Below the pieces are notes generated by a model. It was not told the DNA's origin. It saw only the letters and a list, made by a program, of their open reading frames with translations, and searched no databases. DNA of 64,000 bases from Hamadaea sp. GTDB lineage: Bacteria > Actinomycetota > Actinomycetes > Mycobacteriales > Micromonosporaceae. The position numbers were made by a program, and so were the translations under genes. Positions 35,029-43,947 of this stretch are shown here, piece by piece (position 1 is the stretch's first letter; every line of letters begins with the position of its first letter). The DNA lies in the NCBI RefSeq assembly GCF_013362815.1, contig NZ_JABFVK010000023.1, positions 40,465-104,464 of the forward strand, written 5' to 3'.

Positions 35029-36387
35029 GTGGTGGCCAACGAGGGCCGGGCTTCAGCGGCGGACGCCGGTCGTCGGCTCGCCGAGCGTCTGCGGGCCGAC
35101 GGTGTCGACATGGTCGCGCTGTCGTGGGTGGACAACGCCGGAGTCACCCGAGCCAAGACCGTTCCGGTTCAGCGGTTGCCTCAGGCGGCCGCTTGGGGCG
35201 TCGGCTTCGCCGCCGTCCGCGACTACTACGGCGTGGACGACACCGTCGCCGAGGACCGGCGAGCCGAGGCGCCGGTCGGCGACGTGCGTCTCCATCCCGA
35301 CCTGGCGACGGTCACGCCGTTCGCGGCTCGGTCCGGCTGGGCGTGGGCGGCGGTCGACCGGTTCACCCAAGAGGGCGAGCCCTTCGCAGGCGACCAGCGT
35401 CTGTTCGCCCGGCGCATGGTACGGCGAGCGGCCGAGCAAGGGCTGACCCTGCAGATGGCCTTCGAACTGGAGTGGTTCGTGGCCGGACCGGACGGCCGCC
35501 CGGCCGGGCCTGGTTCGGCGTACGCCATGGCACGGGTGCTCGAACTCGCCGACTACGCACGTGAACTGGTCGTATGCCTTGAGGCGCAAGGCGTACCGGT
35601 CGAGCAGTTCCATCCCGAGTCGGCCAGTGGCCAGCTGGAGTTGGCTGTGGGGCATACCGACCCGATCGCCGCGGCCGACCGGATTCTCCTCGTCCGGGAC
35701 ACCGTCCGGGCCGTCTCGCAGCGCCATGGGCTGTCGGTCTCGTTCGCCCCGGTGCACACGGTCGGGCAGGCCGGCAACGGGCTGCATCTGCACGTCTCGG
35801 TCTGGAATGGCGAGACGAATCTGTTCGCCGGTGGGAGCGGACCCCATGGCGTGACGCCGGCCGGTGAGTCCATCCTCGCCGGGTTGCTCGCCTGTCTCCC
35901 AGCCTTGAGCGCGCTGACCGCGCCGGGGGTGCTCAGCCGGCTCCGGCTCGTGCCCCGGCGCTGGGCGGGTGCCCGGCATTGCTGGGGACGGGAGAACCGG
36001 GAAGCGGGCCTCCGGCTGATCACCGGCGCGACCGGAGAGCAGCGGGACGCCGCCAACATCGAGCTCAAGCCGTGTGATTCGGCGGCCAATCCCTACCTCG
36101 TGGTCGGTGCGGTGACCGCGCTGGCCGCGGCGTACGCCGAACGGGGGCTGCGGCTGCCCCCCGAGGTCACCCGCGATCCCGAGACCATGCCCGAAGAGCT
36201 TCGCCCCCCGTTGCTGCCCGGCACCGTCTCAGCAGCGGTGGATCACCTGCTGGACTGCGCCGAACTCGTCGAGGCGATGGGACCCGCGCTGCTGGGAGCC
36301 TTCGTCTCGGTCCGGCGCGCCGAGGCCGCCCGGTTCGCCGACCTGCCGGTCGAGGAGATCCTCGACCGGGTCCGGTGGACCTACTGA
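35029..36387 (+). CDS. Second glutamine synthetase-like ligase
   Basis: The 452-residue GS-family protein keeps FELEWFVAGPDG, the substrate-side Glu in SASGQLELAVGH, NGLHLHVSVWNGE and ELKPCDSAANPYLVVGAV, but the N-terminal part (MVALSWVDNAGVTRAKTVPV) and the ammonia-site loops differ from GlnA. It is clearly distinct from the ligase at 29333. The family includes ligases for ethanolamine and aromatic or polyamine substrates, so a gamma-glutamyl-amide of another amine is plausible. It shares a divergent promoter region with the P450 gene and is convergent with an ATP-grasp gene. Confidence 0.82.
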   Translation: MVANEGRASAADAGRRLAERLRADGVDMVALSWVDNAGVTRAKTVPVQRLPQAAAWGVGFAAVRDYYGVDDTVAEDRRAEAPVGDVRLHPDLATVTPFAARSGWAWAAVDRFTQEGEPFAGDQRLFARRMVRRAAEQGLTLQMAFELEWFVAGPDGRPAGPGSAYAMARVLELADYARELVVCLEAQGVPVEQFHPESASGQLELAVGHTDPIAAADRILLVRDTVRAVSQRHGLSVSFAPVHTVGQAGNGLHLHVSVWNGETNLFAGGSGPHGVTPAGESILAGLLACLPALSALTAPGVLSRLRLVPRRWAGARHCWGRENREAGLRLITGATGEQRDAANIELKPCDSAANPYLVVGAVTALAAAYAERGLRLPPEVTRDPETMPEELRPPLLPGTVSAAVDHLLDCAELVEAMGPALLGAFVSVRRAEAARFADLPVEEILDRVRWTY

Positions 36388-36415
36388 TTCGCGGCTGCGG
36401 CTTGGTGACAAGCGT

Positions 36416-37312
36416 TCAGCGGCCGACTGCGGCGCTGGTGAAGGCGTCCACGACCGCCGCCATCGTCTCGGGGTGGAACCGGAGGAAGAGGTTGGGCTCG
36501 ATGAGCTCCAACTCCATGACCACCGGATCGCGGCCGTCGACGCTCACCAGGTCGACTCGGGCGTACAGCAGATCTTCCGCCTGCGGTGCGACCGCGAGTG
36601 CCTGCTGCGCGACCGACAACTCGTCTTCCGACGGGGTCCACGGGCGGACGTTGGGGTGGGCCACCTTCTTCTCGTCGAACCGAGTGCCCTCCGTCAGGAC
36701 CGCGTTCTTCCTGATCGCATGCAGGAACTTCCCCCGGAGGAAGACCAGTGCCCGTTCCCCGTGCTCGTCGATGTGCTGGTTGTACGGCTGGATCATCGCG
36801 ACAGTGCCGTTGTCGTGGAGGTACGCGATGTGCTCCAGCGCCTGCTCGCGTTCGCTCGCGGTATAGCGGGCGGCGTACCGGGCGCCACCGCTGACCGTCG
36901 GCTTGACGACAAACTGGGCGTACTCCGGCAGAGTGATGGCCTCACCGGGAGCGACATACGTCGTCGGCATCACCGGTACGCCGTGCGCGCTCAACGCGTG
37001 GACGTAGTGCTTGTCCGCGTTCCAATGCACCACCGACGGCGGATTGAGCAGCTGAGTCTGCGCGGCACAGTGATCGACGAAGGCCAGATACTTGGCCGGG
37101 TCCCAGGAATAGTCCCAGGTGGACCGGAGAATGGCCAGGTCGAACTGCGACCAGTCGACCTCGGGGTCGTTCCAGATCGGATCCGACGCGTCCACGCCGG
37201 CGTCTCGCAATGCCTGCAGGATAAGCGGCATGTCGTAGTCCACGTTGACGTTCGGGTGTGCCCGCGCGGTCACCAAAGCGATCTTCGGTTTGGTCTGCAC
37301 CATGGTGCCCAT
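36416..37312 (-). CDS. ATP-grasp family ligase
   Basis: The 298-residue protein has the ATP-grasp fold: an N-terminal segment with ILRSTWDYSWDP, the central domain FVVKPTVSGGARYAARY and VAMIQPYNQHIDEHGERALV, and the metal-binding VVMELELIEPNLFLRFHP near the C-terminus. Such enzymes form amide bonds through acyl phosphates; similar stand-alone ATP-grasp proteins are found near peptide or lasso-type biosynthetic genes and DcsG-like cycloserine pathways. Its substrate is unknown. It is convergent with the second GS-like gene and starts about 100 bases from the STAND protein gene on the same strand. Confidence 0.85.
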   Translation of the reverse strand: MGTMVQTKPKIALVTARAHPNVNVDYDMPLILQALRDAGVDASDPIWNDPEVDWSQFDLAILRSTWDYSWDPAKYLAFVDHCAAQTQLLNPPSVVHWNADKHYVHALSAHGVPVMPTTYVAPGEAITLPEYAQFVVKPTVSGGARYAARYTASEREQALEHIAYLHDNGTVAMIQPYNQHIDEHGERALVFLRGKFLHAIRKNAVLTEGTRFDEKKVAHPNVRPWTPSEDELSVAQQALAVAPQAEDLLYARVDLVSVDGRDPVVMELELIEPNLFLRFHPETMAAVVDAFTSAAVGR

Positions 37313-37408
37313 TGTCCTTCCGGGGGAATCGGGTGAAGAGCGGTGGCCCGCGACCTACTTCAACGCACCTGGAGGCGGGGGGAAACGAGGGGTCGGCTGC
37401 AACCGTAC

Positions 37409-39730
37409 TCAGTGCTCGGCGCGTCCGGTACGCCTGGCCAACGTTTCGGCACGCAGTCGCCGAGCCTCCATCACCCGTCCTGCCACCAGGAGAATGTCGG
37501 CGAGGCAGTCGGCGCAATGCAGCGTCTCCGGATGATTCGCGCCGAGTTCCCGTTGATAGATCGCGAATGTTTCACCCGCAAGGCGGAGGGCTCGTTCGAC
37601 GTCCCCGACCGATTGCAGCGTCTCGGCCAGGTTCCGGCCGGCCCGGAGGGTCTCCGGATGGCTGGCGCCGAGGACGCGCGTGTACCGCTGATAGGTGTCC
37701 TCCTGCAGCTCTTTGGCGTCCTCGTTCAAGCCGAGCAGGTGGAGGGTCTCGGCCAGGCTCGTAGCGGATTCCAGGGTGTTGGGATGGTTGATGCCGAGGA
37801 CCCGGCGGCGGCGTTCGAGCGTTTCCGCCTGGAGTTCCCGAGCCCGGTCGAGATCACCTAGCGAGCGCAGATCGGCGGCGAGATAGTTCACCGATCGCAA
37901 GGTGTCCGGATGATCGTCGCCCAGCACTCGCCGGTATCTCTCCAATGTGTCCTCATGGAGGCGGCGCGCCTGCTCGTACTCGTCCAGTGCGTGCAGATCT
38001 TCGGCGAGGTGATTGGCCGAGTGCAGAGTGTGCGGATGGTCCTCGCCGAGAGTCGCCCGATATCGCTCGTACGCCTCTCGCTGAAGATTCCTGGCCTCTT
38101 CATAGCGACCGAGAAGATGCAAGTCGATCGCCATGCCATGGGCGATGCGCAAGGTCAGGGAATGATCGGTGCCGAGGACGCGGCGGCACCGCTCCAAGGC
38201 GTCCGTGTAGATCGCCAGCGCTTGGTCGTAATGGCCCTGCTCGCGCAAGGCCCGCGCGAGACTGCGGGTCACCAGCAGCACGTGGTACGCGTCCGGCCCC
38301 GATTCCGCCCGCCAGCTTTCGCGCAGATCCTCGGCGAGGCGGGCGCTGGCGTCGACGTCGCCCCGTTCGATGAGGTACCACGAGGCGTCGCAGGCCAGCG
38401 TCCGGAGCCCCGGATCGGCCGACGAACCCGGGTCCACCGCGATCAGATGCGGGACCATGCGTGACCATTTCGGCCAGGTGGCCGGGTCTTCGGGGTCGCC
38501 GGGCGTGTTGCCGACGAGGATCGCCCGGGCCCGTTCGCGCATCGCCTCGCTCTCGGCCGAGCTCAACCGGGACCTGAGGATGGCCTGCGTCAGCCGGTGC
38601 AGCCGGACGCCGCCCCCGGCGACGGTGGCCAGTCCGTAACGGCCGATCCACAGGATGCCGCGACGGGCTTCGCCCGCTGCCGGGACGGAGAGATCACGGG
38701 TGAGCCATTCGGTGGGGATCGTCTCCGCCGCAAGGAAGGCGCACAGCTGGAACATCGCCAGTCCTGGCGGCGAGATCTCGGCCAGCCGCGCGGTGCTGAG
38801 GTCGATGACTGCGACGAGCGACTGGGGATAGCCGTGTGGCCCGCCTTCGTTCAGCACCTCCGGGGCCTGGGTGGCGAGCAACTCGAGATACTTCTCCACC
38901 GAAGTCGCCGTCTCGGCGAGGAAACTGCCGGCCTGGACCAGGGCGAGCGGCAGATCGCCCAGCGCCTCCGCCAGCTGAGCGGCCTCCGCCTCGGTCAGCC
39001 CGGCGTGACACGTACGCAGCAGCCGCACCGACTCGGCGCGGTCCATGACGTCGATGTCGATGACGGCCGCGATGGTCTCCCAGCCGCCCCGCCGGGAGGT
39101 GATCAGCACGTGCCCGCCCCCGCCCGGCAGCCAATGGCGCAGGTCGTACGCGTTCTCGGCGTTGTCGAAGATCAGGAGCCACCGGTCGTGGCGGCGCAGG
39201 TGCTCCAGGACGATGGCGGCGGCGGTGGCCGTGTCGGCGGACACGTCGGCCAGGCGCAGGCGTACGCTCAGCGCCGCCAGCTGCTCGCCGATGAGGTCCG
39301 GATCTTCGGCGTTGACCCACCACACGAGGTCGTATTCGTCGGCGTACCGGTGGGCGTATTCGATGGCGATCTGGGTCTTGCCGACCCCGCCCAGCCCCCG
39401 CAATGCCTGCACCACCGCGGGCTGACCGCTGTGCAGCCGCTGATGCAACTCGGCCAGGAGCTCCTCCCGGCCGGTGAACTCGGGGTTCCGCGGCTCCATC
39501 CGCCACACCGACAGCTGACCGGCGGTGACGCCGAGCTTCGTCCGGTCGGGGCGATTGTCGTCGGCGGTCTGCCCGGCGCGCCACATCTCGAAGACCACCC
39601 AGACGACGACCAGTACGCCGAGGCCGATGCCGAGCGGCCAGCTCCAGCCGGAGGTGATCAGATTGGTCAGCAGTCCGGCCGCGAAGGCGAGCAGAGTGGA
39701 GACCGCCGCGAAGGTTCCGATCCGACGCAC
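37409..39730 (-). CDS. Membrane-anchored NB-ARC/STAND NTPase with TPR repeats
   Basis: This is a large protein (773 residues from the GTG at 39730; an ATG at 39796 would add 22). Two adjacent membrane helices occupy about residues 6-50. The STAND NTPase core follows: P-loop GLGGVGKT (about 112-119), Walker B WLLIFDN (about 184) and the NB-ARC GLPL-like GDLPLALVQAG. From about residue 460 there are TPR repeats of the kinesin-light-chain type with the phrase RRVLGxDHPxTL repeated six times or more. STAND proteins switch on by ADP/ATP exchange and often act in signalling, antibiotic regulation or antiphage defence. No partner gene is apparent, so the role is open. Confidence 0.85.
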   Translation of the reverse strand: MRRIGTFAAVSTLLAFAAGLLTNLITSGWSWPLGIGLGVLVVVWVVFEMWRAGQTADDNRPDRTKLGVTAGQLSVWRMEPRNPEFTGREELLAELHQRLHSGQPAVVQALRGLGGVGKTQIAIEYAHRYADEYDLVWWVNAEDPDLIGEQLAALSVRLRLADVSADTATAAAIVLEHLRRHDRWLLIFDNAENAYDLRHWLPGGGGHVLITSRRGGWETIAAVIDIDVMDRAESVRLLRTCHAGLTEAEAAQLAEALGDLPLALVQAGSFLAETATSVEKYLELLATQAPEVLNEGGPHGYPQSLVAVIDLSTARLAEISPPGLAMFQLCAFLAAETIPTEWLTRDLSVPAAGEARRGILWIGRYGLATVAGGGVRLHRLTQAILRSRLSSAESEAMRERARAILVGNTPGDPEDPATWPKWSRMVPHLIAVDPGSSADPGLRTLACDASWYLIERGDVDASARLAEDLRESWRAESGPDAYHVLLVTRSLARALREQGHYDQALAIYTDALERCRRVLGTDHSLTLRIAHGMAIDLHLLGRYEEARNLQREAYERYRATLGEDHPHTLHSANHLAEDLHALDEYEQARRLHEDTLERYRRVLGDDHPDTLRSVNYLAADLRSLGDLDRARELQAETLERRRRVLGINHPNTLESATSLAETLHLLGLNEDAKELQEDTYQRYTRVLGASHPETLRAGRNLAETLQSVGDVERALRLAGETFAIYQRELGANHPETLHCADCLADILLVAGRVMEARRLRAETLARRTGRAEH

Positions 39731-39911
39731 GAGTGCCCCATGTGAATAGTCCGACAACGATATTGCGAAGCTATCCCGATAGAAGCTCGTCCACATCCCT
39801 CTGTGGAATGGGTGGTGCTGACCGGACGGGCGGGCCCGATGGGGAAGATCGGTCCTTCCAATATGTGGATCATGCGTCTCAAGGGGTGCGACGGCGTGGC
39901 AGGCTGACCTC

Positions 39912-40475
39912 ATGGGCCAGGTCTATCCGCACATCGACGACCGCATCCGCGACTTCCTGCTGGCACAGCCGGTGTTCTTCGTCGCGACCGCACCGGCCGA
40001 CCCGGCGGGCCACGTCAACCTTTCCCCGAAGGGGATGAGCGGCAGCTTCGCCGTGCTCGGACCGCTCCGTTGTGCGTATCTGGAATATGGCGGAAGCGGA
40101 AACGAGACGGTCTCGCACCTGCGCGACGACCCGCAGCATGGCGGAGGCCGCATTACCTTGATGTTCTGCGCGTTCAGCGGGCCGCCGAAGATCTACCGGC
40201 TGTACGGCCGCGGTCAGGTGCTGTTGCCGCAGGACCCGGGCTTCGCGGAGCTGCTGGCGAACTTCCCGGAGCCGGCGCCGGGCCTGCGCAACATCAACGT
40301 GGTCGACGTCACGCGGGTGAGCGATTCGTGTGGGTACGCGGTGCCGCTGATGGAGTACCGGGAAGATCGGGACCTGCTGAGCCGATACTGGGATCGGCGC
40401 GGGCCCGAGGAGCAGGCCGAATACCGGGCGCGCAAGAACGCCACCAGCATCGATGGGGTGCCGGTCCGCTGGTAG
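39912..40475 (+). CDS. Pyridoxamine 5'-phosphate oxidase-like flavoprotein
   Basis: The 187-residue split-barrel protein belongs to the PNPOx-like FMN/F420-binding superfamily. Visible features are [21 protein letters not shown] at the N-terminus, [20 protein letters not shown], and [21 protein letters not shown] in the core. It is the longer variant of this family, whose substrates are often unknown. It starts with ATG at 39912, 182 bases from the divergent STAND gene. The stop codon TAG overlaps the -10 box of map, which follows 10 bases later. Confidence 0.85.
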   Translation: MGQVYPHIDDRIRDFLLAQPVFFVATAPADPAGHVNLSPKGMSGSFAVLGPLRCAYLEYGGSGNETVSHLRDDPQHGGGRITLMFCAFSGPPKIYRLYGRGQVLLPQDPGFAELLANFPEPAPGLRNINVVDVTRVSDSCGYAVPLMEYREDRDLLSRYWDRRGPEEQAEYRARKNATSIDGVPVRW

Positions 40476-40478
40476 GGT
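40473..40478 (+). promoter_or_regulatory. map -10 box TAGGGT (leaderless-type)
   Basis: TAGGGT ends seven bases before the ATG of map, which has no ribosome site. The box includes the TAG stop codon of the preceding gene. The mRNA probably starts at or next to the ATG. Confidence 0.55.
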
Positions 40479-40485
40479 CGAGATC

Positions 40486-41340
40486 ATGACGGTACGCGCT
40501 CCGCTGAAGCCCGGGAAGCTCTCGCCGATGCGGCCGGTGCCCGCGAGCATCCCGCGCCCGGAGTATGTCGGCCGCAAGGAGCCGAAGCGGCTCGGCACCG
40601 AGGTTCAGGACGCCGAGACCATCGAGAAGATGCGCATCGCGGGACGGCTCGCGGCGCAGGCGACCGTCCTGGCCGGTGAGCACTGCAAGCCGGGCGTGAC
40701 CACCGACGAGATCGACCGGGTGGTCCACGAGTTCCTCTGCGATCACGGCGCCTACCCGTCCACGCTCGGCTACCGGGGCTACCCGAAGAGCTGCTGCACC
40801 AGCCTCAACGAGGTCATCTGCCACGGCATCCCCGACACCACGGTCATCGAAGACGGCGACATCATCAACGTCGACGTCACCGCCTTCATCCACGGGGTCC
40901 ACGGCGACACCGACGCCACGTTCTGCGTCGGCGAGGTCTCCGAGGAGCACCGCCTGCTGGTCGAGCGCACGCACGAGGCGACCATGCGGGCCATCAAGAC
41001 CGTGGCGCCCGGCCGGCAGATCAACGTGATCGGCCGGGTCATCGAGTCGTACGCGAAAAGGTTCGGCTACGGAGTGGTGCGCCATTTCGGTGGCCACGGC
41101 ATCGGCCGCGCATTCCACAGTGGACTCTTTGTGCCGCATTTCGATTCGCCGAGTGCGACCGACGAGATGGTGCCGGGCATGACCTTCACCATCGAGCCGA
41201 TGATCACCCTCGGGACGACCGACTTCGACATGTGGCCCGACGGCTGGACCGCGACGACGAAGGACCGGCGCTGGACCGCCCAGTTCGAGCACACCATCCT
41301 CGTCACCGAGGACGGTCACGAGATCCTGACCCTGCCGTGA
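40486..41340 (+). CDS. map: Methionine aminopeptidase type I
   Basis: Map removes the initiator methionine from nascent proteins. The 284-residue protein has an N-terminal extension with Pro- and Lys-rich sequence ([19 protein letters not shown]), as in actinobacterial type Ic enzymes. The metal ligands are visible in [27 protein letters not shown] and [21 protein letters not shown] precedes them. A TAGGGT -10 directly before the ATG suggests leaderless expression. The stop overlaps the next gene as GTGA. Confidence 0.96.
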   Translation: MTVRAPLKPGKLSPMRPVPASIPRPEYVGRKEPKRLGTEVQDAETIEKMRIAGRLAAQATVLAGEHCKPGVTTDEIDRVVHEFLCDHGAYPSTLGYRGYPKSCCTSLNEVICHGIPDTTVIEDGDIINVDVTAFIHGVHGDTDATFCVGEVSEEHRLLVERTHEATMRAIKTVAPGRQINVIGRVIESYAKRFGYGVVRHFGGHGIGRAFHSGLFVPHFDSPSATDEMVPGMTFTIEPMITLGTTDFDMWPDGWTATTKDRRWTAQFEHTILVTEDGHEILTLP

Positions 41341-42092
41341 CGTCCTCTTCCAGCGGCTCCGCATTTCCGGGCGACTCCGACGAGGCTCCGGCGGCGCTCA
41401 TCGAGCACCATCACGCGGATGTCACCGGCGGCTGGCTGCGCGCGGCCGTCTTCGGCGCGATGGACGGCCTCGTCACCAACATCGGCCTCATCGCCGGCGT
41501 CGGCGGCGGCGGGCTCTCCCGGGACGCGATCATCCTCACCGGCATGGCGGGCCTGGTCGCCGGGGCGATCTCGATGGCGTTGGGGGAGTACACCAGCGTC
41601 ACGACGGCCAACGACCAGCTGGAGGCCGAACTCGCCAAGGAGCGGCGGGAACTCGAACGCAACCCGCACGCCGAGGCCGAAGAGCTCGCGCTGAATTGGA
41701 TGGACCGCGGCCTGCCCGAGGACCTGGCGCGGCAGGTGGCGCACTTCCTGAAAGACAACCCCGAGGAAGCCCTGCGGGTGCACGCCCAGGAGGAACTCGG
41801 CGTCGTCCCCGATGCTCAGCCGAGCCCGTGGACCGCCGCGATCAGCTCGTTCCTCTGCTTCTCCGTCGGCGCGCTGATCCCGCTGCTCTCGTACCTGTTC
41901 GGCAGCGACTCGCTATGGCTGGCCCTGGCCGTCGGCGGCGTCGGCCTGTTCGTGGCGGGCGCGCTGACCTCCCGGTTCACCCACCGGAGCTGGTGGACTT
42001 CCGGGGCGCGGCAACTTCTGCTGGGGCTGCTGGCCGCCGGGGCGACGTACGCGATCGGCAAGCTGATCGACGGCTCCACCACCGCCCTCTGA
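41337..42092 (+). CDS. VIT1/CCC1 family iron/manganese transporter-like protein
   Basis: The 251-residue membrane protein matches the VIT1/CCC1 transporter family: the first helix pair [20 protein letters not shown] and [18 protein letters not shown], a cytosolic Glu-rich metal-binding segment ([20 protein letters not shown]), and three later helices ending in [20 protein letters not shown]. Relatives export ferrous or manganous ions into vacuoles or out of the cell. GTG at 41337 overlaps the map stop, so its translation is coupled to map, an unusual pairing that may relate to metal supply for the aminopeptidase, by inference. Confidence 0.88.
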   Translation: MTSSSSGSAFPGDSDEAPAALIEHHHADVTGGWLRAAVFGAMDGLVTNIGLIAGVGGGGLSRDAIILTGMAGLVAGAISMALGEYTSVTTANDQLEAELAKERRELERNPHAEAEELALNWMDRGLPEDLARQVAHFLKDNPEEALRVHAQEELGVVPDAQPSPWTAAISSFLCFSVGALIPLLSYLFGSDSLWLALAVGGVGLFVAGALTSRFTHRSWWTSGARQLLLGLLAAGATYAIGKLIDGSTTAL

Positions 42093-42109
42093 TCGACGGC
42101 TTTCCGCGC

Positions 42110-42150
42110 GATCATGAACTATCGGGCGTGATCAACCGGCGTGTCGTGTC
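42110..42150. repeat. Degenerate family B remnant, copy B3
   Basis: GATCATGAAC (42110-42119), GTGATCAAC (42128-42136) and GGCGTGTCG (42138-42146) occur in the same relative order as in B1, but the right arm is absent. Two CGCCCTGATCGATMM-like segments follow at 42157-42190. The remnant lies between the convergent VIT1-like and Ddn-like genes. Confidence 0.5.
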
Positions 42151-42195
42151 CGGAGCGCCCTGATCGATCCCCCACCGCCCTGATCGATAACTGGA

Positions 42196-42657
42196 CTAGT
42201 CGCGTGGAATCAGCTTGAAGATGCGCAGTCGCCGCCCCGAGCGCTCGGCGTACGCCGAATATGCGGGCCAGGTGAGCAGCAGCAACTGCCAAAGGCGCTC
42301 TCGTTCGGGCCCTTCGGCCAGCTCTGCGCGTACCGGGATCTCCCGGCCCTTGAGTAGGACGCTCGCCTCCGGGTTGGCCAGGAGATTGCCCGACCAGGCG
42401 GGATGATTCGGCTGACCCCAGTTGGAGCCGATGACGACATAGCCGTCGCCGTCCGGCACGTAGATGAGCGGCTGCCGCCGAAGCTCGCCGGACTTACGGC
42501 CGGTCGTGGTGAGCACGAGCGACGGCAGTACGCCGAGCGCGATGACCTTGCCCTTGGTCAGGCGGGCGACCCGGATGTCCAGGGGCGGCAGGATCACCCG
42601 CATCGACCGGGCGAACCACCGATGACGGCCGAGGCGCTGCGCGAGCTTGACGAGCAT
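42196..42657 (-). CDS. F420-dependent nitroreductase-family (Ddn-like) protein
   Basis: The 153-residue protein belongs to the deazaflavin-dependent nitroreductase (DDN) split-barrel family, recognised by VLTTTGRKSGELRRQPLIYV and YVVIGSNWGQPNHPAWSGNL, with the terminal TWPAYSAYAERSGRRLRIFKL. Members bind F420 and reduce quinones, nitro compounds or enones; the natural substrate is usually unknown. There is no signal peptide. It is convergent with the VIT1-like gene and on the same strand as the cupin and ABC ATPase genes upstream. Confidence 0.9.
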   Translation of the reverse strand: MLVKLAQRLGRHRWFARSMRVILPPLDIRVARLTKGKVIALGVLPSLVLTTTGRKSGELRRQPLIYVPDGDGYVVIGSNWGQPNHPAWSGNLLANPEASVLLKGREIPVRAELAEGPERERLWQLLLLTWPAYSAYAERSGRRLRIFKLIPRD

Positions 42658-42676
42658 CGCGACAGTATGCCGGGCG

Positions 42677-42997
42677 CTACCGGCTGGTAGTCAACAGCTC
42701 CACGAGGCGGCTGCGGTAAGTCGTGTCCCCTTCGTTGGTGAGCATGTGCACCTCACCGGCCGGGCGGAAGATCACGTTGCCGGATTCCTCGGAGACCCGC
42801 CGGGGCTCGCCGCCGTCGATCGGGTCGATCCGGTTGCGAGCGCCCTCCAAGGCCATGACGAGGTACGGGTTCTCGTGCCGGTGCCACGTCTGCGACTCGC
42901 CGGGGGCCAGGGTGATCTCCCAGACCCGGACGTGCTCGTTCTCGAAGACGACCTGCTGGCCGACCGGCCCGAGCTGGATTTCGCGGACGTCGGTCAC
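42677..42997 (-). CDS. Small cupin-domain protein
   Basis: The 106-residue single cupin has the two conserved motifs: WHRHENPYLVMALEG with the metal-binding His pair and Glu, and FRPAGEVHMLTNEGD with the third His. Such proteins bind a metal and may be isomerases, dioxygenases or sensors. It is the second gene of an operon with an ABC ATPase and overlaps that gene by four bases. An importer ATPase coupled to a cupin suggests a catabolic step on the imported compound, by inference. No more specific call is possible. Confidence 0.85.
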   Translation of the reverse strand: MTDVREIQLGPVGQQVVFENEHVRVWEITLAPGESQTWHRHENPYLVMALEGARNRIDPIDGGEPRRVSEESGNVIFRPAGEVHMLTNEGDTTYRSRLVELLTTSR

Positions 42998-43767
42998 GAT
43001 GCGCTCCTTGCGGGGGTGGGTGCTTTGAGCAGGCTGTGCAGTTGTGCGCTGGCCTCGGCGACCTCAGTGAGGTGCGCGCTCGGGCCGAGCTCACGCGGGC
43101 GGGGGATCTTCACCTCGACGACGTCGCGTACGCGGCCGGGCCGGGAACTGAGCACGACGACTCGGTCGGCGAGCAGCACGGCCTCCTCGATCGAGTGGGT
43201 CACCAGCACGATCGTGGTCTTCCGGGTCATGTGCACCCGCTGCAGTTCCTCGCCGAGTTCGATGCGGGTCAGCGAGTCGAGTGCCGAGAAGGGCTCGTCC
43301 ATGAGCAGTACGCGGGGCTCGGTGACGAGGGCCCGGCACAATGCCACCCGCTGCTGCATTCCACCGGACAGCTCGTGCGGCAGCCGGCTCTCGAAGCCGC
43401 TGAGCCCGGCCAGCTCCAGCAGATCCCGGGCGCGCTTGCGTCCCTCGTCGGTACGCTGCTTGCTGATCTCCAGCGGCAGCATGACGTTGTGCAGCACGTT
43501 GCGCCAGGGCAGCAGGGCCGGGCGCTGGAACATCATGGCGACGTCGGCCCGGGGTTCGGTGACGCCGTCGCCGTCTACGGCCACCGTGCCGGCGGACGGC
43601 CGCAGAAGTCCGGCGATCAGGCGCAGCAAAGTGGACTTTCCGCAGCCAGAGCGGCCGATGACGGCCACGCACTCTCCATCATGGACGGTGAGATTGACGT
43701 CAGCGAGCGCCTCGACGACGCCTTTGCCGCTACGGAATGTCTGCGACACTCCTTCTACTGTGATCAC
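42994..43767 (-). CDS. ABC transporter ATP-binding protein (SsuB/TauB type)
   Basis: The 257-residue ATPase has Walker A GRSGCGKST, Q-loop FQRPALLPW, signature LSGGMQQRVALCRAL, Walker B VLLMDEPFSALDSL and the H-loop VTHSIEEAVLLADRV. The LLPWRNV and EPFSALD forms are those of nitrate/sulfonate/taurine-type importers. Its partners, a lipoprotein (43948) and permease (45091), are encoded divergently, so the importer is split across a 180-bp promoter gap. GTG at 43767 is chosen as the start because longer readings cross the divergent promoter. The cupin gene is translationally coupled downstream. Confidence 0.9.
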   Translation of the reverse strand: MITVEGVSQTFRSGKGVVEALADVNLTVHDGECVAVIGRSGCGKSTLLRLIAGLLRPSAGTVAVDGDGVTEPRADVAMMFQRPALLPWRNVLHNVMLPLEISKQRTDEGRKRARDLLELAGLSGFESRLPHELSGGMQQRVALCRALVTEPRVLLMDEPFSALDSLTRIELGEELQRVHMTRKTTIVLVTHSIEEAVLLADRVVVLSSRPGRVRDVVEVKIPRPRELGPSAHLTEVAEASAQLHSLLKAPTPARSAS

Positions 43768-43947
43768 GGCGTACGCCTTCCGGTCGAGGCTGGACGGACC
43801 CGCAGAGTTTAGCGCTCCCACCGTTTCTGGGATTATTCGTGGCCGTTCCGAGACGTGGGCAGAGCTGTCCACCGAGGATGGTGAGTTCTAGGCTGTGCGG
43901 TTGGACGGGATCTATCAAGATCCGAAAGCACCGGAAGGAACCCCCTC

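Noticed and set aside
37409..39730. An FxSxx-COOH system tetratricopeptide protein
   Set aside because: The domain plan is similar, but no short FxSxx-COOH peptide or radical-SAM partner gene was found beside it.
38597..39745. A 382-codon forward open frame opposite the STAND gene
   Set aside because: It mirrors the NB-ARC region, and the composition is shadow-like.
43870..43947. A thiamin (TPP) riboswitch upstream of the NMT1-like binding protein
   Set aside because: The 78-bp leader lacks the conserved TPP aptamer core and is too short.
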